Shown: positions 27,113 to 37,500, numbered from the stretch's first letter. The stretch: DNA of 64,000 nt from Oscillospiraceae bacterium (GCA_017434755.1 JAFRER010000010.1:233218-297217); one strand, 5' to 3'. Made by a program: numbers and translations. The notes: generated from the letters alone by a model not told the origin.

Positions 27113-27834
27113 AGCACTTCCTCCTTTCGCAGCACCGGACCGTCCTTGCACAGCCGCTTCCCGCCGGAAACGGTCTGACAGGTGCAGCCCATGCAGACAC
27201 CGAATCCGCAGCCAAGGCGCTGGGCCATACTCAGCTGGCCGCTGGTTTCGGCACGGCGGCAGACTTCCCGCAGCATCAGCTTGGAACCGCAGACGTAAAA
27301 ATAGCTGCAGGGGCGGTCCATGGCGGCGGTCACGAATCCCGGGATCCCGTAGGATCCGTCCTCCGTGGTCACCAGGACCTCACAGCCCAGAGCCCGGAAC
27401 TCCTCCTCATAAAAAACCTCTTCCTTTGAGGAAAAGCCGAGGATCACGGTAACGTTTTTTCCCTCCGCACGAAGCAGTCTGGCCAGCCAGTACAGCGGCG
27501 AAGCCCCGGAGCCGCCGGCAATCAACAGCGGATGATCACCGGCTTCGGTCCGATCAAACGTGTTGCCGAGCCCGGTCAGCACGTCGAGTTTGCTTCCGAC
27601 CGGCAGAGCGGTCATGGCTTCTGTCCCCTGCCCGGCACGCTCGTATAGGATCGTAAAGCTGTTCGAATCCGCATCGCACACGGAGAAAGGACGGCGAAGG
27701 AAAAAACCGTCCAGCGCCAGATCAACGAACTGCCCCGGCCCGGTTATGGCGGACACATCGCCCTGAAGCCGCATGCGGCTGGCTTTCGGGCTCAGCGGAC
27801 GGTTTTCAATTATGGTGAAGATAGATTGTTTCAT
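27100..27834 (-). CDS. pyrK: dihydroorotate dehydrogenase electron-transfer subunit
   Basis: A 244-residue FAD and [2Fe-2S] protein passing electrons from PyrD to NAD+. The FAD-binding RPFSVCDAD motif (about 48-56), the NAD-binding GGSGASPLYWLA motif, and a C-terminal cysteine cluster (CGFGVCMGCTC plus a later Cys) are all present. It lies eight bases after carB. Confidence 0.95.
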   Translation of the reverse strand: MKQSIFTIIENRPLSPKASRMRLQGDVSAITGPGQFVDLALDGFFLRRPFSVCDADSNSFTILYERAGQGTEAMTALPVGSKLDVLTGLGNTFDRTEAGDHPLLIAGGSGASPLYWLARLLRAEGKNVTVILGFSSKEEVFYEEEFRALGCEVLVTTEDGSYGIPGFVTAAMDRPCSYFYVCGSKLMLREVCRRAETSGQLSMAQRLGCGFGVCMGCTCQTVSGGKRLCKDGPVLRKEEVLWDD

Positions 27835-27842
27835 ATAGTCTT

Positions 27843-30800
27843 TCAGGAATCGATCGTGGAAACGGTTATGGTGGTTTCTTCCAGAACGTCCAGGAGGACC
27901 CGAACGGTATCCAGAGAAGTGAAGATTGTCACATTGTTTTCCGTGGCACAGCGGCGGATCTGAATGCCGTCTTTCAGGTGCACGGCGGAGTGGATGGCGC
28001 GGGTGTTGATGATATAGCTGACGTAACCTGCCCGGATGGAATCCAGGATCTCTTCGCTGCCTTCGCTGATCTTCTTTTTGACACGGGTGCGTATCCCGTG
28101 TTCCTTGAGATAGCGGGCAGTACCGGAGGTGGCCTCAATGTTGAAGCCCATATCATAAAAGCGGCGGATTAGCGGAAGGGCTTCCACTTTGTCTTCGCCT
28201 GCCAGCGTGACGAATACCGTGCCGTAGTTCTGCAGCTTCATGCCTGATGCCTGCAGGGCCTTGTACATGGCGCGGCTCAGATTGTCATCATAGCCTATGG
28301 CTTCGCCGGTGGATTTCATCTCCGGGGACAGATAGGCGTCCAAGCCTTTGATCTTGCTCCAGGAGAACACGGGAACCTTCACATAGTGGCGTTTTTTCTC
28401 TTCGGGATAGAGATCGAAAATGCCCTGTTCCTTGAGCGTCTTGCCCAGAATCACCTCTGTGGCGATATCTGCCAGCGAGTAGCCTGTCGATTTGGAGAGA
28501 AACGGGACGGTGCGGGAGGAACGGGGGTTGACCTCGATGATATAGACGTTGTCATTCTTGTCCACAATGAACTGGATGTTATACAATCCCACAATGCCGA
28601 TCCCGAGTCCCAGCTTTTTCGCGTACTGAAGGATGATGCCCTTTACCCGGTTGGATATGGAGAAAGTCGGATAAACGCTGATCGAGTCTCCTGAATGAAC
28701 ACCGGTCCGTTCCACCAACTCCATGATGCCGGGTACAAACACATCCCGTCCGTCGCAGATGGCGTCCACTTCCACTTCCTTGCCCTGAATGTATTTGTCC
28801 ACCAGCACGGGCTTGTCCGCATCGATCTCCACGGCGGATTTCAGGTAGTGCCGCAGACTCTCCTCATCTGCCACGATCTGCATGGCCCTTCCGCCCAGGA
28901 CGAAGCTCGGGCGCACGAGGACGGGATAGCCGATATCCTCGGCAGCCTTCACACCGTCTTCAATGTTGGTCACGGCACATCCGCGCGGCTGGGGAATGTT
29001 CAGTTCCGAAAGGATTTTTTCAAAGCTGTCCCGGTTTTCCGCCCGCTCGATGGCGGCGCAGTCCGTTCCGATCAGCTTCACACCACGCTCCATAAGCGGC
29101 TGAGCCAGATTGATGGCAGTCTGCCCGCCGAGCGAGGCGATCACGCCTTCCGGCTGCTCATAGTCCACAATGGCCATTACATCCTCCGGAGTGAGCGGGT
29201 CAAAATAGAGCTTATCGGCCGTGGTATAGTCGGTGGATACCGTTTCGGGGTTGTTGTTGATGATAATGGCTTCGTATCCTGCCCGCTTGATGGTCTGCAC
29301 CGCATGGACGGTCGAATAGTCGAATTCCACACCCTGCCCGATCCGGATGGGCCCTGCTCCAAGCACAAGGATCTTCTTTTTGCCGGTCAGGCGGGAATCG
29401 TTATTCCCGGAATAAGAGGAATAGAGATAGGCAATATAGGCGCCGGTATGCAGCGTGTCCACCATCCTGAACACCGGAATGATGCCTTCTTTTTTGCGCT
29501 TAGCATATACTTCGATCTCGCTCAGGTTCCAGAGCCCGGCAATGTATTTGTCTGAAAAGCCCATCTTCTTGGCCTGACGAAGCACATCCACGTCGTTCAC
29601 GCGGGCTTTCAGCAGGCCTTCCATATCCACTATTTTCTTGTATGATTCAAGGAACAGCTCAGTGATCATCGTCTTCCGGTGAAGTGTTTCGATGGAAACA
29701 CCGCGGCGCAGCAGTTCCACGATGGCAAACACATTGTCATCCCGGAATTCGGAGATGTACTCGAGCAGATCCTCATCCGTCCTGTTGTCAAACTTGGCCA
29801 TGCGGAGATGACAGGCGCCTGTCTCCAGCGAGCGTACGGACTTCAGTATGCACTCCTCCAGATTGGAACCGATGCCCATCACTTCACCGGTGGCCTTCAT
29901 TTGCGTACCCAGCGTATTGGGGGCACCGGCAAACTTGTCAAAGGGGAAGCGGGGGAATTTGGCCACTATGTAATCGAGACTCGGCTCGATCGCAGCGGTA
30001 CCGCCTGCCACGGGAATTTCTTCCAGCGCCATGCCCAGCGCGATCTTGGCGGTCACACGGGCGATCGGATAACCGCTTGCCTTGGAGGCAAGTGCCGAGG
30101 AGCGGCTCACACGCGGATTGACCTCGATCAGATAATACTCGCTGCTGGTGGGGTTGAGCGCAAACTGCACATTGCAGCCGCCTTCGATCTTCAGCTCCCG
30201 GATGATCTTGATAGCGCTGTCGTTGAGCATCTTCAGGTCATGCTCATTCAGGGAGAGGATCGGAGCCACCACTATGGAGTCACCGGTGTGCACCCCTACG
30301 GGATCCACGTTCTCCATTCCGCAGATGGTGATGGCGTGATCGTTGGAGTCGCGCATGACCTCAAACTCGATCTCCTTATAGCCTTTCACGCTCTTTTCCA
30401 CAAGAACCTGGTGGACGGGAGAGAGCTTGAAAGCGTTGTTGCAGATCTCTACGAGTTCGGCCTCGCATCCTGCAAAGCCGCCGCCGGTGCCGCCCAGCGT
30501 AAACGCTGGACGCAGCACAACAGGGTAGCCGATATTACGTGCTGCCTGCTTTGCCTGCTCCAGATCATAGGTGATCTCAGAGGGGATGACCGGTTCACCG
30601 ATCGATTCACACATCTCCTTGAACAATTCCCGGTCCTCAGCCCGCTCGATGCTTCGGCTGCTGGTGCCGAGAAGTTCCACGCCGCATTCGCGCAGAATGC
30701 CCTTTTTCTCCAGCAGCATGGCCATGTTCAGGCCCGTCTGCCCGCCAATGCCGGGCACTATGGCGTCCGGACGCTCATAGCGGAGGATCTTGGCGACATA

Positions 30801-31016
30801 TTCGAGCGTGAGGGGCTCCATGTATACCTTGTCGGCAATGGTGGTGTCTGTCATGATGGTGGCGGGATTGGAGTTGACAAGGACCACCTCGTAGCCCTCC
30901 TCCTTGAGCGCAAGGCAGGCCTGCGTGCCCGCATAGTCGAATTCCGCCGCCTGACCGATCACGATCGGACCTGACCCGATGATCAGCACCTTCTTTATGT
31001 CTGTTCTTTTTGCCAT
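27843..31016 (-). CDS. carB: carbamoyl-phosphate synthase large subunit
   Basis: A 1057-residue enzyme making carbamoyl phosphate from bicarbonate, ammonia and two ATP. Both homologous halves are intact, each with an ATP-grasp domain (GSGPIVIGQAAEFDYAG at the start, GAGPIRIGQGVEFDYS near 555). The C-terminal MGS-like allosteric domain (about 930-1057) is present. Length is normal. The glutaminase subunit carA is not in this operon and must be elsewhere, since the large subunit depends on it for ammonia from glutamine. Confidence 0.97.
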   Translation of the reverse strand: MAKRTDIKKVLIIGSGPIVIGQAAEFDYAGTQACLALKEEGYEVVLVNSNPATIMTDTTIADKVYMEPLTLEYVAKILRYERPDAIVPGIGGQTGLNMAMLLEKKGILRECGVELLGTSSRSIERAEDRELFKEMCESIGEPVIPSEITYDLEQAKQAARNIGYPVVLRPAFTLGGTGGGFAGCEAELVEICNNAFKLSPVHQVLVEKSVKGYKEIEFEVMRDSNDHAITICGMENVDPVGVHTGDSIVVAPILSLNEHDLKMLNDSAIKIIRELKIEGGCNVQFALNPTSSEYYLIEVNPRVSRSSALASKASGYPIARVTAKIALGMALEEIPVAGGTAAIEPSLDYIVAKFPRFPFDKFAGAPNTLGTQMKATGEVMGIGSNLEECILKSVRSLETGACHLRMAKFDNRTDEDLLEYISEFRDDNVFAIVELLRRGVSIETLHRKTMITELFLESYKKIVDMEGLLKARVNDVDVLRQAKKMGFSDKYIAGLWNLSEIEVYAKRKKEGIIPVFRMVDTLHTGAYIAYLYSSYSGNNDSRLTGKKKILVLGAGPIRIGQGVEFDYSTVHAVQTIKRAGYEAIIINNNPETVSTDYTTADKLYFDPLTPEDVMAIVDYEQPEGVIASLGGQTAINLAQPLMERGVKLIGTDCAAIERAENRDSFEKILSELNIPQPRGCAVTNIEDGVKAAEDIGYPVLVRPSFVLGGRAMQIVADEESLRHYLKSAVEIDADKPVLVDKYIQGKEVEVDAICDGRDVFVPGIMELVERTGVHSGDSISVYPTFSISNRVKGIILQYAKKLGLGIGIVGLYNIQFIVDKNDNVYIIEVNPRSSRTVPFLSKSTGYSLADIATEVILGKTLKEQGIFDLYPEEKKRHYVKVPVFSWSKIKGLDAYLSPEMKSTGEAIGYDDNLSRAMYKALQASGMKLQNYGTVFVTLAGEDKVEALPLIRRFYDMGFNIEATSGTARYLKEHGIRTRVKKKISEGSEEILDSIRAGYVSYIINTRAIHSAVHLKDGIQIRRCATENNVTIFTSLDTVRVLLDVLEETTITVSTIDS

Positions 31017-31019
31017 GGT

Positions 31020-32231
31020 TCAGATCTCCTTTTCTGCCAAATAAACAACGTTTCCGTTATATACCGTGAGCATGCATTTTCCGAAGACCCGCTGCCCTGC
31101 GAAGGGGGTCGAGCGGCCTTTGGAAAGAAATTCTGTAGGATCGACGCGGTATTCCTGCTCCAGGTCCCAAAGGGAGAAATCATTTCCGAGCGGAATATGA
31201 AAGCGTCTGCGCGGATTGAACACAATCAAATCTGCAAGCCGCTGCAGGCTCAGAATGCCTTCCCGGACAAGCCCGGAATAAAGCAGCGGAAAGGCTGTCT
31301 CCAGACCGACGATGCCGAAAGCGCTCCCTGCCAGCCCGCGGGATTTTTCCTCTGCGCTGTGCGGTGCGTGATCGGTGGCGATCATATCCACGGTCCCGTC
31401 GCAGATTCCCTCGATCAGAGCTTCCCGGTCTCGCTTGCCGCGCAGGGGCGGATTCATCTTGAAACGGCCGTCTTCCCGAAGATCGTTCTCATCCAGCAGC
31501 AGATAGTGCGGGGCGGTCTCGCAGGTTACGTCTGTGCCTTCTTTTTTAGCCTGCCGGATCAGTTCAACGCTCTCTTTGGTGGAGATGTGGCATACATGAT
31601 AACGGCAGCCGGTTTCCCTTGCCAGCTTCAGATCGCGTTCGATCTGTCTCCATTCACTCTCGCTGCTGATTCCCTTGCGCCCGTGCTCTGCGGCATAGGC
31701 ACCGTCATGAATATATCCCCCGTGAAGAAGCGAGTTGTCTTCGCAGTGGGCAACGATCAGCTTTCCCAGCCCGGTGGCGGTCTCCATAGCCTCGCGCATA
31801 AGCTCCTCCGACTGCACACCGTGTCCGTCATCCGAAAATGCGACGGCAAAAGGAGCAAGCTCTTCCAGAGCCGCGAGACGCTCACCCTTTTCACCGCGTG
31901 TGATCGAGGCATAGGGGTAAACACCGATGCAGGCATCCCGAGCAATCTGTTCGAGCTGGGGGCGCAGGGTTTCGAGGCTGTCCGGCACCGGATCCAGATT
32001 CGGCATCGTACAAACTGCGGTGTATCCGCCGTGCGCTGCTGCCCGGCAGCCGCTCGCTATGGTCTCTTTATAAGAAAAACCCGGTTCGCGGAAGTGCACA
32101 TGCACATCGCAGAAACCGGGAAAAAGAGAATACTTATCAATATTGAAAGTGGATAATGGGGCCTTTGATTCCGAAACATAGAATTCGGAGCGGCTGCCGT
32201 CTATCGTTCTGACTTTGTCGAAAACCGTCAT
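31020..32231 (-). CDS. pyrC: dihydroorotase
   Basis: A 403-residue class I dihydroorotase of the amidohydrolase family, closing carbamoyl-aspartate to dihydroorotate. It shows the metal motif DVHVHFREPG (about 42-51), AHCEDN, CHIST and ATDHAPHS (catalytic Asp). First gene of the operon. The start codon lies 18 bases beyond the T-run of the leader terminator, with GGGAG as ribosome binding site. Confidence 0.96.
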   Translation of the reverse strand: MTVFDKVRTIDGSRSEFYVSESKAPLSTFNIDKYSLFPGFCDVHVHFREPGFSYKETIASGCRAAAHGGYTAVCTMPNLDPVPDSLETLRPQLEQIARDACIGVYPYASITRGEKGERLAALEELAPFAVAFSDDGHGVQSEELMREAMETATGLGKLIVAHCEDNSLLHGGYIHDGAYAAEHGRKGISSESEWRQIERDLKLARETGCRYHVCHISTKESVELIRQAKKEGTDVTCETAPHYLLLDENDLREDGRFKMNPPLRGKRDREALIEGICDGTVDMIATDHAPHSAEEKSRGLAGSAFGIVGLETAFPLLYSGLVREGILSLQRLADLIVFNPRRRFHIPLGNDFSLWDLEQEYRVDPTEFLSKGRSTPFAGQRVFGKCMLTVYNGNVVYLAEKEI

Positions 32232-32248
32232 TTGTGCTGTCTCCCGCT

Positions 32249-32277
32249 AAAAAAGCCCTGCCGAAAACGGCAAGGCT
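32249..32277 (-). terminator. pyr leader attenuator terminator
   Basis: In leftward reading AGCCTTGCCG pairs with CGGCAGGGCT (10 bp, one G-U) around TTTT and is followed by T6. It lies between the promoter and pyrC, so it must be conditional. Confidence 0.9.
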
Positions 32278-32326
32278 GAAAAAAGGTCAGGATATAACAC
32301 TCCCCGTGCAGAACGGGGCCTTTGTT

Positions 32327-32360
32327 TCTCTTGCCGATTTCTCTGAATCGTCTTAAAGAT
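32327..32360 (-). promoter_or_regulatory. PyrR-binding loop (anti-antiterminator)
   Basis: The leader RNA contains UCUUUAA, then GAUU-CAGAGA-AAUC (a 4-bp upper stem with the hexaloop CAGAGA) and GGCAAGAGA. This matches the PyrR-binding loop layout of Bacillus pyr leaders. Its 3' part (CGGCAAG) is exactly complementary to CUUGCCG in the 5' arm of the downstream terminator, giving the antiterminator alternative. UMP-loaded PyrR would stabilise this loop and favour termination. No pyrR gene is seen in this window. Confidence 0.85.
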
Positions 32361-32367
32361 CACTGCA

Positions 32368-32397
32368 ATTATAAGAGGTGGAAGAAACATTTGTCAA
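32368..32397 (-). promoter_or_regulatory. pyr operon promoter
   Basis: Minus-strand TTGACA (32397-32392), an 18-base spacer and TATAAT (32373-32368). Transcription would start just before the PyrR-binding loop. Confidence 0.9.
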
Positions 32398-32573
32398 CGC
32401 AAATCCTGCAGCAGGATTATTTTTGGCGTTTTGCCAAGAAGCGGGCAAAAAAGCGCCTCAGACTTCGTCGATTTGGCAGAGATGGATCGCCGGAAGTTTT
32501 TTGTAGTGGCTGTATAGCCTTTTGCATAACCGCTTGTCAAACAGATGTGTCATGAAACAGAAAAAAGGAAAAC

Positions 32574-32610
32574 AAAAAACCTTGTAGCCGTTGAAACTAC
32601 AAGGTTTTTT
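32574..32610. terminator. terminator of tRNA-Ala
   Basis: AAAAAACCTTGTAG pairs with CTACAAGGTTTTTT around a 9-base loop, three bases after the encoded CCA on the minus strand. The 175 bases between this hairpin and the pyr promoter hold nothing I can name. Confidence 0.9.
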
Positions 32611-32613
32611 GCT

Positions 32614-32689
<76 letters not shown>

Positions 32690-32720
32690 GAATGCGGTTT
32701 TCCTCTTGCGAGCAGAAGCT

Positions 32721-32749
32721 ATCTTAGCAGAGAAAGTTTTGCTTGTCAA
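32721..32749 (-). promoter_or_regulatory. tRNA-Ala promoter
   Basis: Minus-strand TTGACA (32749-32744), 17 bases, TAAGAT (32726-32721), about 30 bases before the tRNA. Confidence 0.85.
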
Positions 32750-32820
32750 TAATTATTCTTGAATTGCGTCTGCTTCGGAGGTAAAATCCATGTATTCATA
32801 ACAGGAATGGAGAATTGGAC

Positions 32821-34056
32821 ATGGATCCGCTGCTCGTGATCCCCCGCAGGATCGAAAAATGGGCTCTTGAAAAGCCGGAACTGGCGTCTCTGCTCGCTTC
32901 GGAGTACGGAGACGCGCTGATGAAGGCATACGATGAACTTGATCTGGCGCTGCTTTATCAGTCGGTGACCCACGGTCTCGGCCATATAGAGCGGACCATG
33001 CTTTTCGGCGCGCTGATCGCCAAAAACGAAAAGCTGAGTCCAGCTGACACGAGGGATGTACTGCTCTGCTGTGCCTATCATGATATCGGCCGGGTGAACG
33101 ACAGCTACGACATCGGCCACGGAAGACAGTCGGCGGAAATGATCAGGGGAAAAGAGCCCCTGCGCTCGCTGTTTACGGAACCAGAGGCCGCCATGGCCGC
33201 CATCCATTCCCATTCGATCCCGGACGGCGAGGCGGAGGACGCGCCCTTACTATATAATGTAAAGAATCTGGACAAGAGCACGCTGTACACCGCCTGTCTC
33301 AAGGACGCCGACAACATCGACCGGGTCAGGATCTACGATCTTGACGAGAGCTTCCTGCGCTTTGCGGGCACAAGGGCGATGGTACCCCTTGCCTACTGGG
33401 TTCTGGAGGCATATCTGAAAAAGCACACTGTCCTCTGCTTCGGCGATTCGAACACCTACGGCTACAATCCCCGCACCGGGACACGGTATCCGGCCTATAT
33501 GCGGTATCCCGCCGTGCTGCAGCGCTTCCTCGGGGAAGACTATACCGTGATAGCGGAGGGACTGAATGGCAGGACGACCGCCTTTCCGAAGGAAGGGCTC
33601 GTCTGGAAAAGCGGACTCTATGCCGTGGAACCGGTGATCGCCAGCCACTATCCAGTGGACACGCTCGTGATCATGCTCGGCACCAACGACTGCGCTGCGG
33701 AACTGGAGCTTGAGGCGGAGGATATCGCCGGAGGGATGGAGAAGCTCATCATTGCGGCAAGAGATCTGCTCACGGAGAAGCAGGGATACAGCCCGCGGAT
33801 CATACTGGTCTGCCCGCCCCATCTGGAGGAGAGTGTCCTGTCCGGGCCTTTCTCCGAAGAGATGAACGCAAAGAGCATAGAGGTATCGAAAAGACTGCCG
33901 GAACTGTATAAGGAGCTGGCAAAAAAACAGAACGCCGGGTATCTGGATCTGGACGGAGCGATCCGTTTTTCGGAGATCGATTCCGAACATCTGAGACCGT
34001 TTGACACTTACCGCGTGGCCGGAATGCTTGCGGATCTGATACGGGAACAGGAATAA
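32821..34056 (+). CDS. HD-domain phosphohydrolase fused to SGNH/GDSL hydrolase
   Basis: A 411-residue protein joining two enzymes. Residues about 45-190 form an HD domain (HGLGHIERT, CCAYHDIGR, GHGRQSAEMI, KDADNIDRVRI), as in small metal-dependent phosphohydrolases. From about 203 a complete SGNH hydrolase follows: CFGDSNTYGYNP (catalytic Ser), LNGRTT, MLGTNDC, and DSEH supplying the catalytic Asp and His. The join is abrupt at EAYLKK-HTVLCFGDSN, where a free SGNH esterase would normally begin. The start is ATG with GGAG eight bases upstream; a TTG two codons earlier is less likely. Real fusion or recent loss of a stop codon are both possible. Confidence 0.85.
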   Translation: MDPLLVIPRRIEKWALEKPELASLLASEYGDALMKAYDELDLALLYQSVTHGLGHIERTMLFGALIAKNEKLSPADTRDVLLCCAYHDIGRVNDSYDIGHGRQSAEMIRGKEPLRSLFTEPEAAMAAIHSHSIPDGEAEDAPLLYNVKNLDKSTLYTACLKDADNIDRVRIYDLDESFLRFAGTRAMVPLAYWVLEAYLKKHTVLCFGDSNTYGYNPRTGTRYPAYMRYPAVLQRFLGEDYTVIAEGLNGRTTAFPKEGLVWKSGLYAVEPVIASHYPVDTLVIMLGTNDCAAELELEAEDIAGGMEKLIIAARDLLTEKQGYSPRIILVCPPHLEESVLSGPFSEEMNAKSIEVSKRLPELYKELAKKQNAGYLDLDGAIRFSEIDSEHLRPFDTYRVAGMLADLIREQE

Positions 34057-34083
34057 AACGGCAAAAACCGCGGACTTGAATAC

Positions 34084-34129
34084 AGCCGGCGGGGACTGAA
34101 CGGAACGGTCCCCGCCGGCTTTCTGTTTT
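34084..34129 (+). terminator. terminator of the HD-SGNH gene
   Basis: AGCCGGCGGGGAC pairs perfectly with GTCCCCGCCGGCT (13 bp) around an 11-base loop, followed by TTCTGTTTT. Confidence 0.92.
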
Positions 34130-34374
34130 CCCGTCCGGGAAGCCTTGCAAGATAATGCTTTGAGGTTACATAATTTCGGGGTTTTTGTTAAAAAATCAGT
34201 CAAATCTCATTTATATTTTTTTAACATTTAGGAACTTAAAACCCGTATACTGAAATCGTAACCGGAAGGAGCGGAACACACCGCAAGATACAGTGTCCGC
34301 CCAGGATCCAAACACAAGATATTTGAGTTTGTAATCTTTTTGAAATTTTTTTACACTTTTTTGAAAATTTGCTC

Positions 34375-34403
34375 TTGCAATTTCGTCATTTCTATTGTAA
34401 TAT
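34375..34403 (+). promoter_or_regulatory. promoter of the LysM surface protein gene
   Basis: TTGCAA (34375-34380), 17 bases, TAATAT (34398-34403), in a strongly A/T-rich context. Confidence 0.6.
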
Positions 34404-34548
34404 GTCAGCACACAGAGTGACATAATATCAGTAAAAATGAATTATGGTAGATGAGGACGGGATGCTTCAGCTTGACGATTCAAGAGGAAGTGTCGGTTAC
34501 GGTCCGCATTTTGCGTACTCGGGTACGCCGCTCGAAAAGTATTTATTT

Positions 34549-34566
34549 CGGCTCCGCGTGGAGCCG
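34549..34566 (+). promoter_or_regulatory. leader hairpin before the LysM gene ribosome binding site
   Basis: CGGCTCC-GCGT-GGAGCCG, a 7-bp perfect stem, ends four bases before AGGAGGG. It could stabilise the mRNA or tune translation. Confidence 0.55.
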
Positions 34567-34583
34567 TGTAGGAGGGTTTATAT

Positions 34584-37500
34584 ATGAAGAAGAGAATTCT
34601 GGCAGTGCTGCTCATGGTAGTCATCCTGGCGGCGCTCTTCGCCGGCCTCAGCGTTACCGCGGCTGCGGCGAACGACGTCTCCGGCGACACGATCTCCGGG
34701 TATATGGTCGCATATACGATGAAGAACGGTGACACCGTCCTCAATATATGCAAAAAACTGGGGATCGATTTCTACAAGAACCAGGCGATGATCTCCAAGG
34801 TCAACAACATCGGAGACTACAGCACGCTCCCCGTCGGGAAGGTGCTCTGGCTTCCTGCAACATCCGTAGGCTCCGCCTCGGATTATTACACGCTCAAATC
34901 CCACAAGGTAGTCAGCGGAGATGATACCAATACTCTTCTTTCCAAGTACGGTATTGCCTCCACGGATGCGATGCTCAGCAAGGTCAATAATAATCTGGCA
35001 TCCCCCGTCGTGGGCACAACGCTGACCTTCCCGGTTTACACCGGAAGCTCATCCAACAAGATGGCTGACAATACCACCGCGGTCATCGGCGGAGCTGCCG
35101 CAGCGGCCGGCACGGCGACCGGGATATCCACAACGACCGGAGGCACTGCAGTTACCAGCGGCAATGTTGCCTACTATCTGGTTGCCTATACGATGCAGCC
35201 GGGCGATACCGTCGGCGCGGTCTGCACCTCGATCGGCATCAACTTCAACCAGAACTCCGCACTCATCTCCAGGATCAACGGCATCACCAACTATAACAGG
35301 ATCCCTGTTGGACGCACGATCCTTATCCCCAGCGGAACTGCGACCGGGACCAGTTACAGTGTAATCGCGCATCAGATCGCTGCAGGCGAGACTGCAAACG
35401 ACATTTGCACTTCTTACGGAGTGAGCCTTGCCAACAACCTCACTCTTATCAAGGGCCTCAACAATACCAACAACCTCAACTACATCCAGGCCGGCGGCAT
35501 CCTTTATGTTCCCGTTGCTGGAACCTCTCCCACTCCCGGCCCCGGACCCAGCCCCACGCCCACGCCCGGAACCGCTTACAAACTCTCCAAGGATGACTGC
35601 GACAACGGCAGCTTTGTCCTCAAGGTTGGCGGCGCTGAGGCAACGACGGCAACAGAGGGCAGCACGGTAACGATCGTCTGCAACGGCGCTGCCGGCTATG
35701 CGCAGAAGACTATAACTGCTCACATGACCGGGGACACGTCCAAGAAAGTCACTGTCACTAACAATACCTTCGTCATGCCCGACTATAACGTCACCGTCAA
35801 GGTGACCTTCGCTAAGGCAACCATGTATGCAATCGACTGCAAATCAGCGTCCAACGGCAGTTACGAGCTCATGGTAGATGAGAAGGTCGTTACCGATAAA
35901 ACGTATGCCGGTGCGGCAGTAACTATTAACACCAAGCCGAATCCGAACTTCGTTGTGAGTGAGATCCAGGTATACAAGACCGCTGATGATACAGTCAAGG
36001 TCCCTGTGACAAACGGCAAGTTCACCATGCCGCAGTACAAGGTCACTGTTGAAGTAACCTTCAAACCCGCCTCCAATTACGAGTATCCCATCAGTGCGTA
36101 TGCCACACCTTCGCACGGAAGCTTTGAGATCAGATGTGATGCTACTACAGTAGTAAGCAAATTGGCATCCGGTCAGTTGTTCTGGGTTGCATGCAAAGCA
36201 GACTCGGGATATAAACAGGATACCATTACGCTTCGTTATCCTGCTCTGGACGCTGACGGCAATCAGATTACCAAGAAAGAAATCGTTTCCGGCACTATTA
36301 CCATGCCGAGCTTTGCAGACAAGATCCCTCTGTCAGACAGGGAGGTTAAGGTCGAGGTTAACTTCATTGAGGACAAGACCTTTACCATAACCATCAAAGC
36401 AGATACATTCAATTCCGGAAACGGCGTGCTTGCGCAGGTGAACGGAGCTACTGTCACCAAGGCTGAGCCTGGCAGGACAGTGGTCGTGGTGCCCGATATC
36501 AAGAAGGCCGGTTATGAACTCACCTCGATAGCGGTCACTGACGAAGGCGGAAACCCCATCTCCGGCACACCTCTGTCTGATCCTTCCTCTGCTGCTCATT
36601 TCACGATGCCTTCGAAGAATGTGATTATTACACCGACTTATGCATCGGCAGGCAATTATGAGGTCGTTTATTCGATCAAGCCTACAGGCAAGGCGACAAT
36701 CACATACTCTGTTGATGCAATTACCTATGCTGTTGCTGAAGGAACTCCGGTCTCCTTCAAGAGCGGAAAGACCGTCAATCTGACGATCAAACCGAACAAT
36801 GTGAATAACTTCAAGGTCAAATCCGTAAAGGCAGTATATCAGTATGACGGCGAGGATGTTGAGGTGAAGATCTCCGGCAACAACTTCACGATGCCTGCTT
36901 CTAAGGTTGCAATCACTGTTGAACTTGAGCATCTGAAGCATGGGATTGAGACCAAACTCATCAAGGACGGCTCTGAGATCGCCGATGACGGCACTGCCGG
37001 AACCTTCACCTATATCGTGAGCGGAAAGACTGTAACAAATGCAGCCGAAGACGATAATGTCGTTATCAAGACCGAGATGTCTCCCGGATACAAGGTCAAG
37101 AACATCAAGGTTACCTACAAGGATGCTGACGGAAAAGAGCAGACAGTTCCTGTTTCTGAAAAGAACTTTAAGATGCCTGCATACAAGGCCACTGTTACCA
37201 TCACCGTCGATGAGGGCACGGGCGTGTTCTTCAACATCAACATTGCCGATACCGATAACGGCAGTGTCCATGCAGAGAATGACTCGCACGAAGTGATCAC
37301 CCAGTCGGAAGAGGGCAAAAAAGTTCAAGTCATCGCTAACCCCGATCCGGGATTCAAAGTCAAAGACATCAAGGTGAAGTCCGGCGGCGTTCTGCAATCT
37401 CTTGACTCGGATAATAAGTTCGATATGCCGGGAGCGCCTGTCAATATCACAGTCACATTCGAAGCCGTGACTTACGATATAACACCTTCTGCTTCCAACT

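Larger units (their letters stand above)
34130..34583 (+). other. A/T-rich intergenic region and leader of the LysM protein gene
   Basis: About 450 bases without a credible gene; a 70-codon frame on the minus strand (34423-34211) has no ribosome binding site and is A/T-biased. The region holds a promoter near 34375-34403, an untranslated leader of about 170 bases and a 7-bp hairpin just before the ribosome binding site. Confidence 0.7.

Noticed and set aside
32249-32363. A possible leader peptide (leaderless GTG, 38 codons) reading through the pyr attenuator, as in E. coli pyrBI
   Set aside because: It would begin within a few bases of the transcript start with no ribosome binding site, and the PyrR-binding loop explains the same bases better.
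34211-34423. A 70-codon minus-strand frame in the A/T-rich gap before the LysM gene
   Set aside because: No ribosome binding site, biased composition, and it overlaps the promoter of the LysM gene.
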